Source of the DNA: JACOZM01 sp035289385
GTDB taxonomy: Archaea > Nanobdellota > Nanobdellia > Woesearchaeales > GW2011-AR9
NCBI GenBank assembly: GCA_035289385.1
Contig: DATDXI010000060.1
Coordinates: 1-29,100 of the forward strand
DNA: 29,100 nt
Reading direction: 5' to 3'
The position numbers and the translations under genes are program-made. Shown here piece by piece: positions 14,117 to 22,100 of this stretch (its first letter is position 1; the number at the start of each line of letters is the position of its first letter). The notes beneath the pieces were generated by a model. The model did no database searches. It saw only the letters and a list, made by a program, of their open reading frames with translations, and was not told the origin of the DNA.

Positions 14117-14452
14117 TTATTTAACATAACAATAGCCTACCCTCTGCGCGCCTTTCTGATAGTCTCCGCAATCGTTCTTGTCACCGCAGGAATTATCTCC
14201 TGAGGTACATCTCTTCGGCGATCCAATATAACATTTCCCGGCATCTCCACATTCAAAGATGCTGGAATAGACCATCCCTATGGGAGGAGTTTGGCTAGAA
14301 ATGCATAATCCCCCTTTCCCTTCACAATCTGATAAGCCGCTCTCCAACCCACCTGTCTTCCCCGCAAACATGACCATCAACACGATCATCACTACTAAGG
14401 CGATAACAGCCCCGATGATGATCCACCACATATCTGCCGAGCCTTTTTTCAT
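14117..14452 (-). CDS. small pilin-like protein, tandem paralogue
   Basis: 111 residues from the ATG at 14452 (MKKGSADMWWIIIGAVIALV). The head has about nine Cys in short loops (CEGKGGLC, CTSGDNSCGDKNDCGDY), so it is heavily disulphide-bonded. An in-frame ATG at 14512 touches the previous stop, but the codons between are mainly a T-rich tract (14490-14509) that looks like a transcription stop signal, so I prefer the shorter start even though it lacks a clear ribosome site. Confidence 0.7.
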   Translation of the reverse strand: MKKGSADMWWIIIGAVIALVVMIVLMVMFAGKTGGLESGLSDCEGKGGLCISSQTPPIGMVYSSIFECGDAGKCYIGSPKRCTSGDNSCGDKNDCGDYQKGAQRVGYCYVK

Positions 14453-14489
14453 GCTTTTAAGCTTAGCAAATTGTTCAGAAAAACCGTTC

Positions 14490-14509
14490 AAAAAAAAAGG
14501 AAAGAAAAC
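14490..14509 (-). terminator. U-rich tract after the first pilin gene (possible attenuator)
   Basis: Immediately after the first gene's TAG the minus strand runs TTTTCTTTCC and then nine T (14490-14498). Such tracts terminate archaeal transcription, so part of the transcripts may stop here, favouring the first pilin over the downstream genes. Confidence 0.45.
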
Positions 14510-14512
14510 CAT

Positions 14513-14860
14513 CTATCCCCACCGGCAGCCACCTGCTTCACAGCCTACTTTGTCAACATTCAAAGCTTTACATCGAGATATTTCATCTCTAAATGAAGAT
14601 TTTGCTGCTTCTTGATCGTTGACGGACTCTGCTTGAGCTAATTCAGATGTAAACACTCCTTCCTGGGCAACGGTAGGCTTGCACTGACCATACATTATTT
14701 TCATCGTTACTAAATCTGTTTGGCTTTCCTTGTCTAACCCTACTTGAAAAATCCCTATTCTTCCCGTAAAGACCATGATCAAAACGACCAGAACAATCAA
14801 CGCTAATGCCGCAATAATGATCACATTCATGGACATGCCTTGTCCTTTTTTATTCATCAT
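14513..14860 (-). CDS. probable major pilin-like protein, first gene of the unit
   Basis: 115 residues (114 from the next Met). The leader MNKKGQGMSMNVIIIAALAL is a typical class III signal peptide, followed by a long helix. The small head carries about four Cys (QCKP; C-terminal CKALNVDKVGCEAGGC). GAGGTG lies seven bases before the ATG. A near-perfect archaeal promoter (14945-14959) drives the gene and a U-rich tract follows it, which suggests that it is the most expressed subunit of this unit (inference). Confidence 0.78.
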   Translation of the reverse strand: MMNKKGQGMSMNVIIIAALALIVLVVLIMVFTGRIGIFQVGLDKESQTDLVTMKIMYGQCKPTVAQEGVFTSELAQAESVNDQEAAKSSFRDEISRCKALNVDKVGCEAGGCRWG

Positions 14861-14883
14861 CTTCACACACCTCATTTTTAATT

Positions 14884-14921
14884 TACTATTTATGATACTA
14901 TTTGATACTACATCTATACTA
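14884..14921 (-). repeat. four phased TACTA repeats in the pilin leader
   Basis: On the plus strand TACTA occurs at 14884, 14896, 14906 and 14917, spaced 12, 10 and 11 bases, about one helical turn. The block extends from the predicted transcription start (about 14922) into the leader. It could be a regulator site or a leader RNA element. Confidence 0.5.
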
Positions 14922-14944
14922 TTCTGCTCTAAAAAGAAAAAAGG

Positions 14945-14959
14945 TATATAAATGTTTTG
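14945..14959 (-). promoter_or_regulatory. strong promoter of the pilin unit (BRE and TATA)
   Basis: On the minus strand CAAAACA is followed by TTTATATA, matching the archaeal BRE/TATA consensus closely. Predicted start is near 14922, giving a leader of about 60 bases. It is the best promoter in the window. Confidence 0.7.
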
Positions 14960-15046
14960 AGGGGGTTTAAGTTAAATACCAGCAGAAGCAGCGGTTTGTT
15001 CCTATTTTACTATTTCGCAGCCCATGTACAACATCCACCCCTACCT

Positions 15047-15883
15047 CTATTTCAACTCTTTTTTCTTCTTTTTTTCTAAGTATAAATAATTGTCTTTAGA
15101 AACGATAGTTTTCCCTATCTTTTTTTCTAACTCTTTGCGAGTATTCTTTGCAATGTCTCCGCCTTCTTTAGCAGTTTGTCTTAATTCGGGAAAACCTCTC
15201 ACATCTTCAGCAATAGTAATATCTGTAGTTGCTTTCTCACCTACCATATTTAAAATTAGTTCCCAATCAGTCATGTGATCTCTGAGGTTTTGATTTGGTT
15301 TCTTCAAACCTTTAAACTGCTTGTATTCACCAACAGTTTTACCAAATGTTGCTTTAGAAATCTCATTTGTTAGGATAGCAAAGTCTTTCTGCTCCTCAAC
15401 ACCTCTACTCTTCCATTCATCAGTCAATTCCTGCCTGATAGCTATGCCACGTAATCGTTTATCTATCCATTCTCTGGGATAGCCTTTCAGTTCATAGTAC
15501 TCCTTTACTCTATCTTGAGCAAGTTCTGGATTTTCGATCTCTTGGATTCTCTCATAACCCACTTTAGCCAGCCACAGCTTAAAAGGCTCAGCTTTTTTAG
15601 AAGGAATTGATTGGACAATCCTAAAAAGCGCTTCTGTATTAGCACAGTCTGTTTCGTAGTATTTGTTATCAGCGGAGGGCAATTTCAGTTGTACACAAAA
15701 TGTGGACAACTCAATCCCATGTTCAGCTTCCCTCTGTTTAAGCATACTCCAATAATTTCGAGGATTGGAACTATCGATAAGAGCTTGAACTATATCTATA
15801 ACGGAGAAAAACCACTGTTCTTGATGCCAGATTCTTATTATCTTTTTATCCTGGAAGACAACTAATGCATTATAAATATCCAT
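15047..15883 (-). CDS. Bro-N domain protein with DinD-like C-terminal part
   Basis: 278 residues. Residues about 5-110 match the Bro-N domain of phage antirepressors (IIRIWHQEQWFFSVIDIVQAL, NPRNYWSMLKQRE). The C-terminal part (FAILTNEISKATFG, YKQFKGLKKPNQNLRDHMTDWELIL) resembles bacterial DNA-damage-inducible protein D (from memory). Such proteins are associated with phages and mobile DNA and bind DNA. It interrupts the pilin cluster, standing between the 188/362/176/197-residue group and the promoter at 14945. GGAG lies five bases before the ATG, and TATA-like sequences occur at 16001-16013. It is probably an inserted accessory gene. Confidence 0.82.
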   Translation of the reverse strand: MDIYNALVVFQDKKIIRIWHQEQWFFSVIDIVQALIDSSNPRNYWSMLKQREAEHGIELSTFCVQLKLPSADNKYYETDCANTEALFRIVQSIPSKKAEPFKLWLAKVGYERIQEIENPELAQDRVKEYYELKGYPREWIDKRLRGIAIRQELTDEWKSRGVEEQKDFAILTNEISKATFGKTVGEYKQFKGLKKPNQNLRDHMTDWELILNMVGEKATTDITIAEDVRGFPELRQTAKEGGDIAKNTRKELEKKIGKTIVSKDNYLYLEKKKKKELK

Positions 15884-15914
15884 ATTGCTCCTAGTTTAAG
15901 CCTCCTTTTATTTT

Positions 15915-15986
15915 TTAATCTCCCCTTTTACTGATGTATTTACCATGACTCACCTTCAGCTCTTCATCAATTCTATTAATCAGCAT
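15915..15986 (-). pseudogene. remnant resembling the C-terminus of the 362-residue pilin-like gene
   Basis: A 23-codon reading, MLINRIDEELKVSHGKYISK and four more residues, matches the end of the 362-residue protein (ERINEELKVNC). The DNA TCACCTTCAGCTCTTCAT is identical at 15950-15967 and 17352-17369 (18 bases). It lies between the Bro-N gene and the 197-residue gene, 30 bases before the Bro-N start. It may be a leftover duplicated gene end or a recombination scar; translation as a micro-protein is possible but unsupported. Confidence 0.45.
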
Positions 15987-16044
15987 TAGATAAATCCAAC
16001 ATTAAATATAAAGATTACTCCCAAAAATAATCCAGCATACTATC

Positions 16045-16638
16045 TTAATCACAAACATAGAGCTGTGACTCCACTAATCCGGCAAATTTCACTTTAATCG
16101 GATAAACACCGGAAGCATCACGCTCCCACGGACAGCCTATGCCAGAAGCATCACGCACGACCAACAATTCTTTTGGTGGAGGAAACTCATCGATAAAATC
16201 GGAGCGTAATTCATAATGCTTGCCCCATGCCCCTAAGCTCTGCTGCAGCAACTCATCAGCCTTATTCTTAAAAAACTCGCAGCTATGGACCCCTTGGCAA
16301 TGAAATTGAGAATAACCTCGAGGAATGATCGTTTCGCCAACAACATACTCATCAAAATATAAGGCGCAATCTTCTAAGATATCTTCCCCTAACTGCGGCA
16401 GATTCCCCCGCCCGATATATGTCTCAACACAGCCTTCTTCTGGACTTACTGTCGATTTAAGCATGGCACTCATCGTGCTTGACGCCAATCCTTTCCGGGT
16501 AAAGACCTTTTTCTGTGTTTCCTTATTAAAGGCAAATAAGGCCGCAAATAATAAGCCTAAGGTAATCAGAATGACAATGATGACTAAGCCCATGATCTCC
16601 ATCTGCCCTTTAGACGATATCTTGAATTTGTTTAGCAT
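16045..16638 (-). CDS. pilin-like protein, class III signal peptide
   Basis: 197 residues from the ATG at 16638, with leader MLNKFKISSKGQMEIMGLVI. The head has six or more Cys and an FPPPKELLVV segment and ends CD. An in-frame ATG at 16761 overlaps the upstream stop (ATGA), which would normally be favoured, but it adds 41 residues before the leader, giving an unusually long n-region; ATG at 16689 is a third option. The start is therefore uncertain, the gene itself is not. Confidence 0.72.
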   Translation of the reverse strand: MLNKFKISSKGQMEIMGLVIIVILITLGLLFAALFAFNKETQKKVFTRKGLASSTMSAMLKSTVSPEEGCVETYIGRGNLPQLGEDILEDCALYFDEYVVGETIIPRGYSQFHCQGVHSCEFFKNKADELLQQSLGAWGKHYELRSDFIDEFPPPKELLVVRDASGIGCPWERDASGVYPIKVKFAGLVESQLYVCD

Positions 16639-16757
16639 CTTCTCGCTTTTGATGTTTTCCTGATAGCTGACATTCCCAGTAAGGGACATCCCCCTTGTCA
16701 GCTTTGTGTTGTTACTGATAAAGCTCGACCTAATGATGCTAAACAAATACGAAAAAG

Positions 16758-17288
16758 TCATGAGAAGACCTCCACCTGCAGATAGCCAAAACCATAGCTC
16801 GGCACACCACGTTCTCCCCTCGTCTCATCCCTCAGCGCCATGACAAAAAATGTTGTTTCCCGCTGCTCATATGTTTCAGGAACATGAACATAGAGCGGAA
16901 TCTTTTCAGGTGAAGGATAGATCTGCTGAAGGGTGATATTAGCATAAGAAAACATCTCAAAATAATAATCATCAAACTTATCCTGTAATTGAGGAGAGAA
17001 TTCTCTGGCTTTTACCACATCCATACAATTTTCTTCCGGCTCTGCCGACCCTCTGCTGCACAAAAGTTCAGGAAGAAATATTGCCTTGAGCGTTGCCCTG
17101 ATAGCGCGAGCCTGTAACAGCTCTTCCTGCTGCTCGACAAAAGAGATGCTCTTATACTTCCCATAAAAACTGATCCCTAATCCTACGAGAATGAAAAAGA
17201 TGAACAAGATGGCGATCGTTTCTGTCAGATGAACTTGAGCTCGTCGATCAGAGACAGTCCTTCTTCCCTTTATGACCTCTTTCATCAT
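16758..17288 (-). CDS. membrane-anchored pilin-like protein
   Basis: About 176 residues from the ATG at 17288. The helix region reads RRAQVHLTETIAILFIFFIL with R-A-Q in place of KKG-Q, and Glu at about +5/+6, so it may still be processed as a class III leader. The outside domain has two Cys and ends strand-rich (GFGYLQVEVFS). A TTG start at 17345, overlapping the previous gene by 14 bases, is also possible. The ribosome site for the ATG is weak (AGGA, far). Confidence 0.68.
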   Translation of the reverse strand: MMKEVIKGRRTVSDRRAQVHLTETIAILFIFFILVGLGISFYGKYKSISFVEQQEELLQARAIRATLKAIFLPELLCSRGSAEPEENCMDVVKAREFSPQLQDKFDDYYFEMFSYANITLQQIYPSPEKIPLYVHVPETYEQRETTFFVMALRDETRGERGVPSYGFGYLQVEVFS

Positions 17289-17331
17289 TCTTTTTATGAT
17301 TCCTGTGATGATATTACAATTTATAGATCCA

Positions 17332-18420
17332 TTAATAGAGCGCAATGCAATTCACCTTCAGCTCTTCATTTATTCTTTCTACTTCCTGACTAAGAGGGAT
17401 TAGCTCTTGATAATCACATTCTTCCGGCACTAGCGTACAGCTCTCCAACAGATCGATCATCTCCCCCAGAGTATCCTTGGCATTCTTGTCAGCATGACTA
17501 ATCAAGTTTGTACAAAACCCTGCCGGATTCAGCAAGTCATAATATTCCGCCAATCTCTCCGCTCGGGCAAGCTGGACCTTGGCAACATTCTTTAAGCGCA
17601 GAAACGCCTTCCCCATATTGCATTGATACGTGTCCGGCGACGTGGAGAAGACTGCCCCTAGTTTTGCCGCATCTCTCGCTCCACCTAATGAAACGATAGG
17701 TATAGGAAGAGTATTGAGCAGATGCCATCTGCCAGCATCTTTCTGAAAGAAGAGAGCGCTTTCCCCCTGCAAGACGAGAGCGGTCACTTTTTCATCTGCT
17801 AAAGAAAGAAGCTTCTCTGGAACAGCAAAACCATCTTTTACCAACGTTCCAGAAATATCAACAACTCTTATCTGATCGTTCCCTTGAGGATCGATGCCCA
17901 TATAAGAATTTTGCCCGTCCAAGACGATGATATTGCCAAATTCCTCACCTTCTTTCTCTAATTCTGCAATGAAGTCATCCTGCCCATATAGATAATACTT
18001 GATGTTCGGAGCGGTAACATACAAAAAATCAATAACTTTGAAGGGAAGAAGATAAGGTACGCTCCATGTGATCAATTTAGGACTGTGAATTGTTGAAGAA
18101 GAAAATAAGGGATCAATCACATTCTGTACGTTGGCCGACTTCCCCTGCAAGCCGTATTCCCCAACTCCATCTAGGCAGTCAAAATAAAGAGTAAACTCGC
18201 TGATGCCAGACGTGTCAATAAAATTTTTTGTTTTCTCTGAAACTCCTGCGCCAACAAAGATATTTTCCATCACTCTAACCACATCGATAGCCAGCCCTTC
18301 TTCTGAAGCAGTCTTCTGCTTGACGATGACTCCGATAAAGAACAATAAGATGATGCCCCCAGCTACCAAAACATAGACCCAGTTAATTGTTACTTCAACC
18401 TGCCCCTTCTTGTTTGCCAT
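17332..18420 (-). CDS. large pilin-like protein, class III signal peptide
   Basis: 362 residues from the ATG at 18420 (MANKKGQVEVTINWVYVLVA). The KKG-Q site is followed by a helix and then an alpha/beta outside domain with several Cys near the C-terminus (CTLVPEECDY, VNCIALY). A GGCAGGA ribosome site lies just before the ATG. A longer start (18495) has no support. The final codons share an 18-base identical stretch with the remnant at 15950-15967. No named domain; the length suggests a minor or tip subunit (inference). Confidence 0.77.
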   Translation of the reverse strand: MANKKGQVEVTINWVYVLVAGGIILLFFIGVIVKQKTASEEGLAIDVVRVMENIFVGAGVSEKTKNFIDTSGISEFTLYFDCLDGVGEYGLQGKSANVQNVIDPLFSSSTIHSPKLITWSVPYLLPFKVIDFLYVTAPNIKYYLYGQDDFIAELEKEGEEFGNIIVLDGQNSYMGIDPQGNDQIRVVDISGTLVKDGFAVPEKLLSLADEKVTALVLQGESALFFQKDAGRWHLLNTLPIPIVSLGGARDAAKLGAVFSTSPDTYQCNMGKAFLRLKNVAKVQLARAERLAEYYDLLNPAGFCTNLISHADKNAKDTLGEMIDLLESCTLVPEECDYQELIPLSQEVERINEELKVNCIALY

Positions 18421-18507
18421 ATCCTGCCTTCTGTCATATCTTGCTTTTATAATCGTATAAGCATGATCATCCCAAATGTTCTGCTTCTGTCCCATCAGCC
18501 GATATTC

Positions 18508-19074
18508 TCAACTCTGCTCAGGAGCCGGGGAGATAAGGGTGTAACTTCCTTTACCTTCCAATCTCAGCGTAACACTGCCACGAGTGATAGGAGCGCAATA
18601 AAACCCTTGTTCGTTTCCTTGGGCATCAGCAATCTTGATCGTATGGACTTTGATCTTTAAGGCATCCGGCTGGAGAAAGACGTTACTGTCCACGCTCAGA
18701 TATCCCGGATTTAATCCACTGGGATTGCTCTGACGCTCCTCTAATGCATCTTCCCAGACACTGCAGGCTACCACATCCAGCAGGCATAATTCATCCATCT
18801 TTCCCGCAGCATCAGGATAATCCATATCCACAAAACAGATTTGAGTATATTTCCCGGGAAGCCGATACGTCACCTCACGGACGGAATTGAATTCCGTATA
18901 GATTCTCTTGACATCCCCTTCCAAACTGTTCTTAAACTGGACAAAACTGACTTGTTCCCCACTTTCCAGAAAATCGCTTATTGCTTTGTACCCAAAGATC
19001 ATGATCACACCAAAGGTCAAGATGACGGTGATAAACATGAACACTTGTCCGATACCCATCCCTTTTTTATCCAT
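18508..19074 (-). CDS. pilin-like protein, class III signal peptide
   Basis: 188 residues from the ATG at 19074 (MDKKGMGIGQVFMFITVILT); a GTG nine bases earlier is in frame, but the ribosome site AAGGTGAT fits the ATG. The head contains ICFVDMDYP and a Cys pair CLLDVVAC, then a strand-rich C-terminus. It is the first gene of a four-gene unit (to 16045) with its own TATA box at 19110-19118. Confidence 0.77.
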   Translation of the reverse strand: MDKKGMGIGQVFMFITVILTFGVIMIFGYKAISDFLESGEQVSFVQFKNSLEGDVKRIYTEFNSVREVTYRLPGKYTQICFVDMDYPDAAGKMDELCLLDVVACSVWEDALEERQSNPSGLNPGYLSVDSNVFLQPDALKIKVHTIKIADAQGNEQGFYCAPITRGSVTLRLEGKGSYTLISPAPEQS

Positions 19075-19109
19075 CCGTATCACCTTAGTTAATCGCCTCT
19101 CTTCTTTGA

Positions 19110-19118
19110 TTATAAATG
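19110..19118 (-). promoter_or_regulatory. TATA box of the four-gene pilin unit
   Basis: CATTTATAA on the minus strand, about 38 bases before the ATG at 19074. It predicts a leader of about 12 bases that just covers the AAGGTGAT ribosome site. Confidence 0.5.
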
Positions 19119-19132
19119 ATATATACTAAACT

Positions 19133-22100
19133 TTATTTCTTATTCTTTGTCAGCTTCTTCAGCTTGGTAAATAGATCATCATCTTGCGCAGAGCTGTCTT
19201 TAGCAGAAGATTCTTTTGCCGCAGAATCTTTTTTCTTGCCAGATGCTTTTTCTTCAAGCACTTTTTGCACATCAGCATCTTTCGTTCCTGTGGCCAAGCC
19301 TGCTAACTGCTGGAAAATACTTTTCTCTTGCTTGCCTTGTTTTTCCTGGTCAGAGCCAGAACCTTTTGATGAAGATGAAGCAGATGCATTTGAGGTATCT
19401 TTCCCCGCTTGTTGGGCTGCAGATTTTCCAGACCTCGCTCCGGCTTCTTCTCCTTTCGCTGAAGAAGCTGCTGCTCCCGACCCCGAGGAACCGAATTCAC
19501 TGAATAATCCTTCCCTCTTTCTAGATCGTTCTCTCTTCATCCGCTGATTACGGAGGGTAACAGCTTTTTCAGTTCTCTCTGGAGTTTCCTTGCTGCTTGC
19601 TGGAAGAGCAGGAGTAGAACTTCCTGCTGCAGAAGATAACCGTGAAGGTTGTTTTACGCCTGAACTCCTCGCTGTTCTGCTTTGAGGAGAATAGTTGTAA
19701 AAGTAGGTTAAGTAGCCAATCCCGCTAGACATCAAAACCGCTCCGACGATAAGGAAGATTAACGGAACAAGTGGCGTTCCTTCAGGAGTCCCTACAGGAA
19801 GTCGAGGATCACGAGGAGGAGTTTCTCCTCCAAGTCCAGAACTTAGATTCCTATATTCCCCCCAGGGAGGCTCTTGAACTTTCCAGTCCGGAGGCATATC
19901 CGAAGCAAGACAAGGGTTGCTTCCCCCTAAATACTCATGATAATTATTCGTTCCATCACCATCATAATCTTCTGCCCCATCAGCAATAACATCCATATCA
20001 GAATCGGCAGAAGCAACCTTTAATGGGCAAGATTCACTATCATAGACTGCCTCCCAATAATTTGGCAAACCATCACCATCTTCATCTTGGTTGGTTTCAT
20101 TATCCGGAACTTCACTAAAACCACATCCATCATATCCTGTAATTATTCCTGAAGATGTCGTCGTACAGAGGTCACAGCTGTTTTCTACGCCATCCCCATC
20201 ATCATCGCTGAAGCTTATTTTCTTCGTTCCGTTATGGGTATTGTCTTGATAATCACGAGCAGCATAGCAAAGGTATCCTGTCTGGTCAAAAGATATTTTT
20301 TTACCATCATAAGTGGTGTTCATCGTACATTCGTTTTCGTTTCTGCTTTTTCCGTAGATAATCCCTTTGCATCCGATAGCATCATAGCAATGCATCTCCG
20401 CTAAAACTCCAGAACAGGATTCATTAGATGTAACATCGATCCTTGGTGGGCTTTGGTCCAGAGAACAGATGGTACTATTTTCCGTCACCACAATGCCATC
20501 GCTGGTAGCGGGCAAGCCTTTGTTGCCTGCTGCATCGGTGGCCCATACTTTTGTGGTAAAGAGGCTGTTATCTATCTCACTAAGATTTGATGTAAGCGAA
20601 AGAAGATCGATCGTTATCGGCAGTCCCACAGATGTTCCATTGAGAACAAGCTCTGCAACAGGAGCCAGAGAATAATTTTTACTATTGTTCTGCCTTGACC
20701 AATCCATCGCTGAGCCATTAGATGTCCTTCCTTGACGATAATAGACCTCATAATAATACGACGCAAGATTTTCTTCATCAGTATATACTAAAAGATTTAT
20801 CGTCTCGCTGCCACAAGTATAAGAGCCATCGTCTATCGATGTTATCGTAGGAGGAGTCAGATCGATGGTAAAAGATATTTCTCCTTCAGCTACATGATTC
20901 CCTTCCATCGTACATCGCACCGGAATTTGATAACTGCCTCTTGGCACTCCCATCAATACATGCTGGTGGATTTTTCCACCAGTTTCAGAAAATTGCTGGT
21001 AAGACCCGGCAAATTCATATTCACATATAGCATTCCTGCTCGTTTCTACATAGAGAGGAACATCGCTGCTATAGACATATTCGCCGCCATCGCCTGCCCG
21101 AAGCACGCTGATGAAGCCAGCAGAGGAGTAATCAACATTAAAGATGATCTGTTCCACAGGAGATAATAGGCCAGCTCCGCTAGAGCATTGAGTATTCAGG
21201 GTAAATGTCTTCTTCCCATCAGGGCTGGAGAAGGAATTGAGGGAAAAGATGTCTTCATGCTCTCGATAAAGGATCTTCTCTACTAAGCCTGGGAAAGCAT
21301 ATTCCATACTCTCATATTCAGAACTCCCTGAACCGTCAGAATCATCGCTATATTTACATAAGGTCTTCAAGTCCGTCATGGCAAAGATGTTCGTTTTTGT
21401 TTGACCGATCTCAAAGATCAAGTCTGGATCAGCAAATGCTTCTGTGATGTCTGGAAAATTGGGATCATACTCAAAGATGTAATGATGTTCCGGGCTTAAC
21501 TCTCCACCGGTACTTAAACAGCGGATGTAGATATCATATATCCCCCCATTGTCAGGATATGATTTAAACACATTCTGAGGGAAATTTCTTACGAGATATT
21601 TTCCGTTGGCGTTCTGCTGAATCCTTTGGACATCAAGAACATCATCATAATTAAATTCAGGAGTGAAGGAAAAAGTACATTCTGCGCTAGGAACAAGAGT
21701 GGAAAACTGCCAGTCAAAAACCGGGTGAGGACTGATGACCCACTTCTCGCCTTCATAGGTATACACGGGAGGGAAATCAAATAATAAGCCGAAACCGTTG
21801 ATGAAGACCGTGCCACAATTGGCAGAGAACACTTTATTTCCAGCAGTATCGGTAGAATAATAACATATTCTGCTCGTCTGGTTGATGATTAATTTTCCTG
21901 ACTCATAAGGAACATAATTTTCATTAGGGAATGGAGGACAGGAGAGCAGATCATTCTCTGCACCCAAACAATAATATGTTTTATCGCAAGGAAACCCTTC
22001 AGCAGAACAGCTGAAATCGACTGTTGCTGAATTGATAAAGGATGCTTCCCATACTCTCGTAACTGGTCGATATTCTCGAGTTCCTTCCGTAAGGATGATC

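Noticed and set aside
19116..19547. 143-codon plus-strand open frame with Ser/Ala/Phe-rich product
   Set aside because: It is the mirror of the low-complexity Lys/Ser/Ala tail of the giant gene; it has no ribosome site or domain, and composition follows the other strand.
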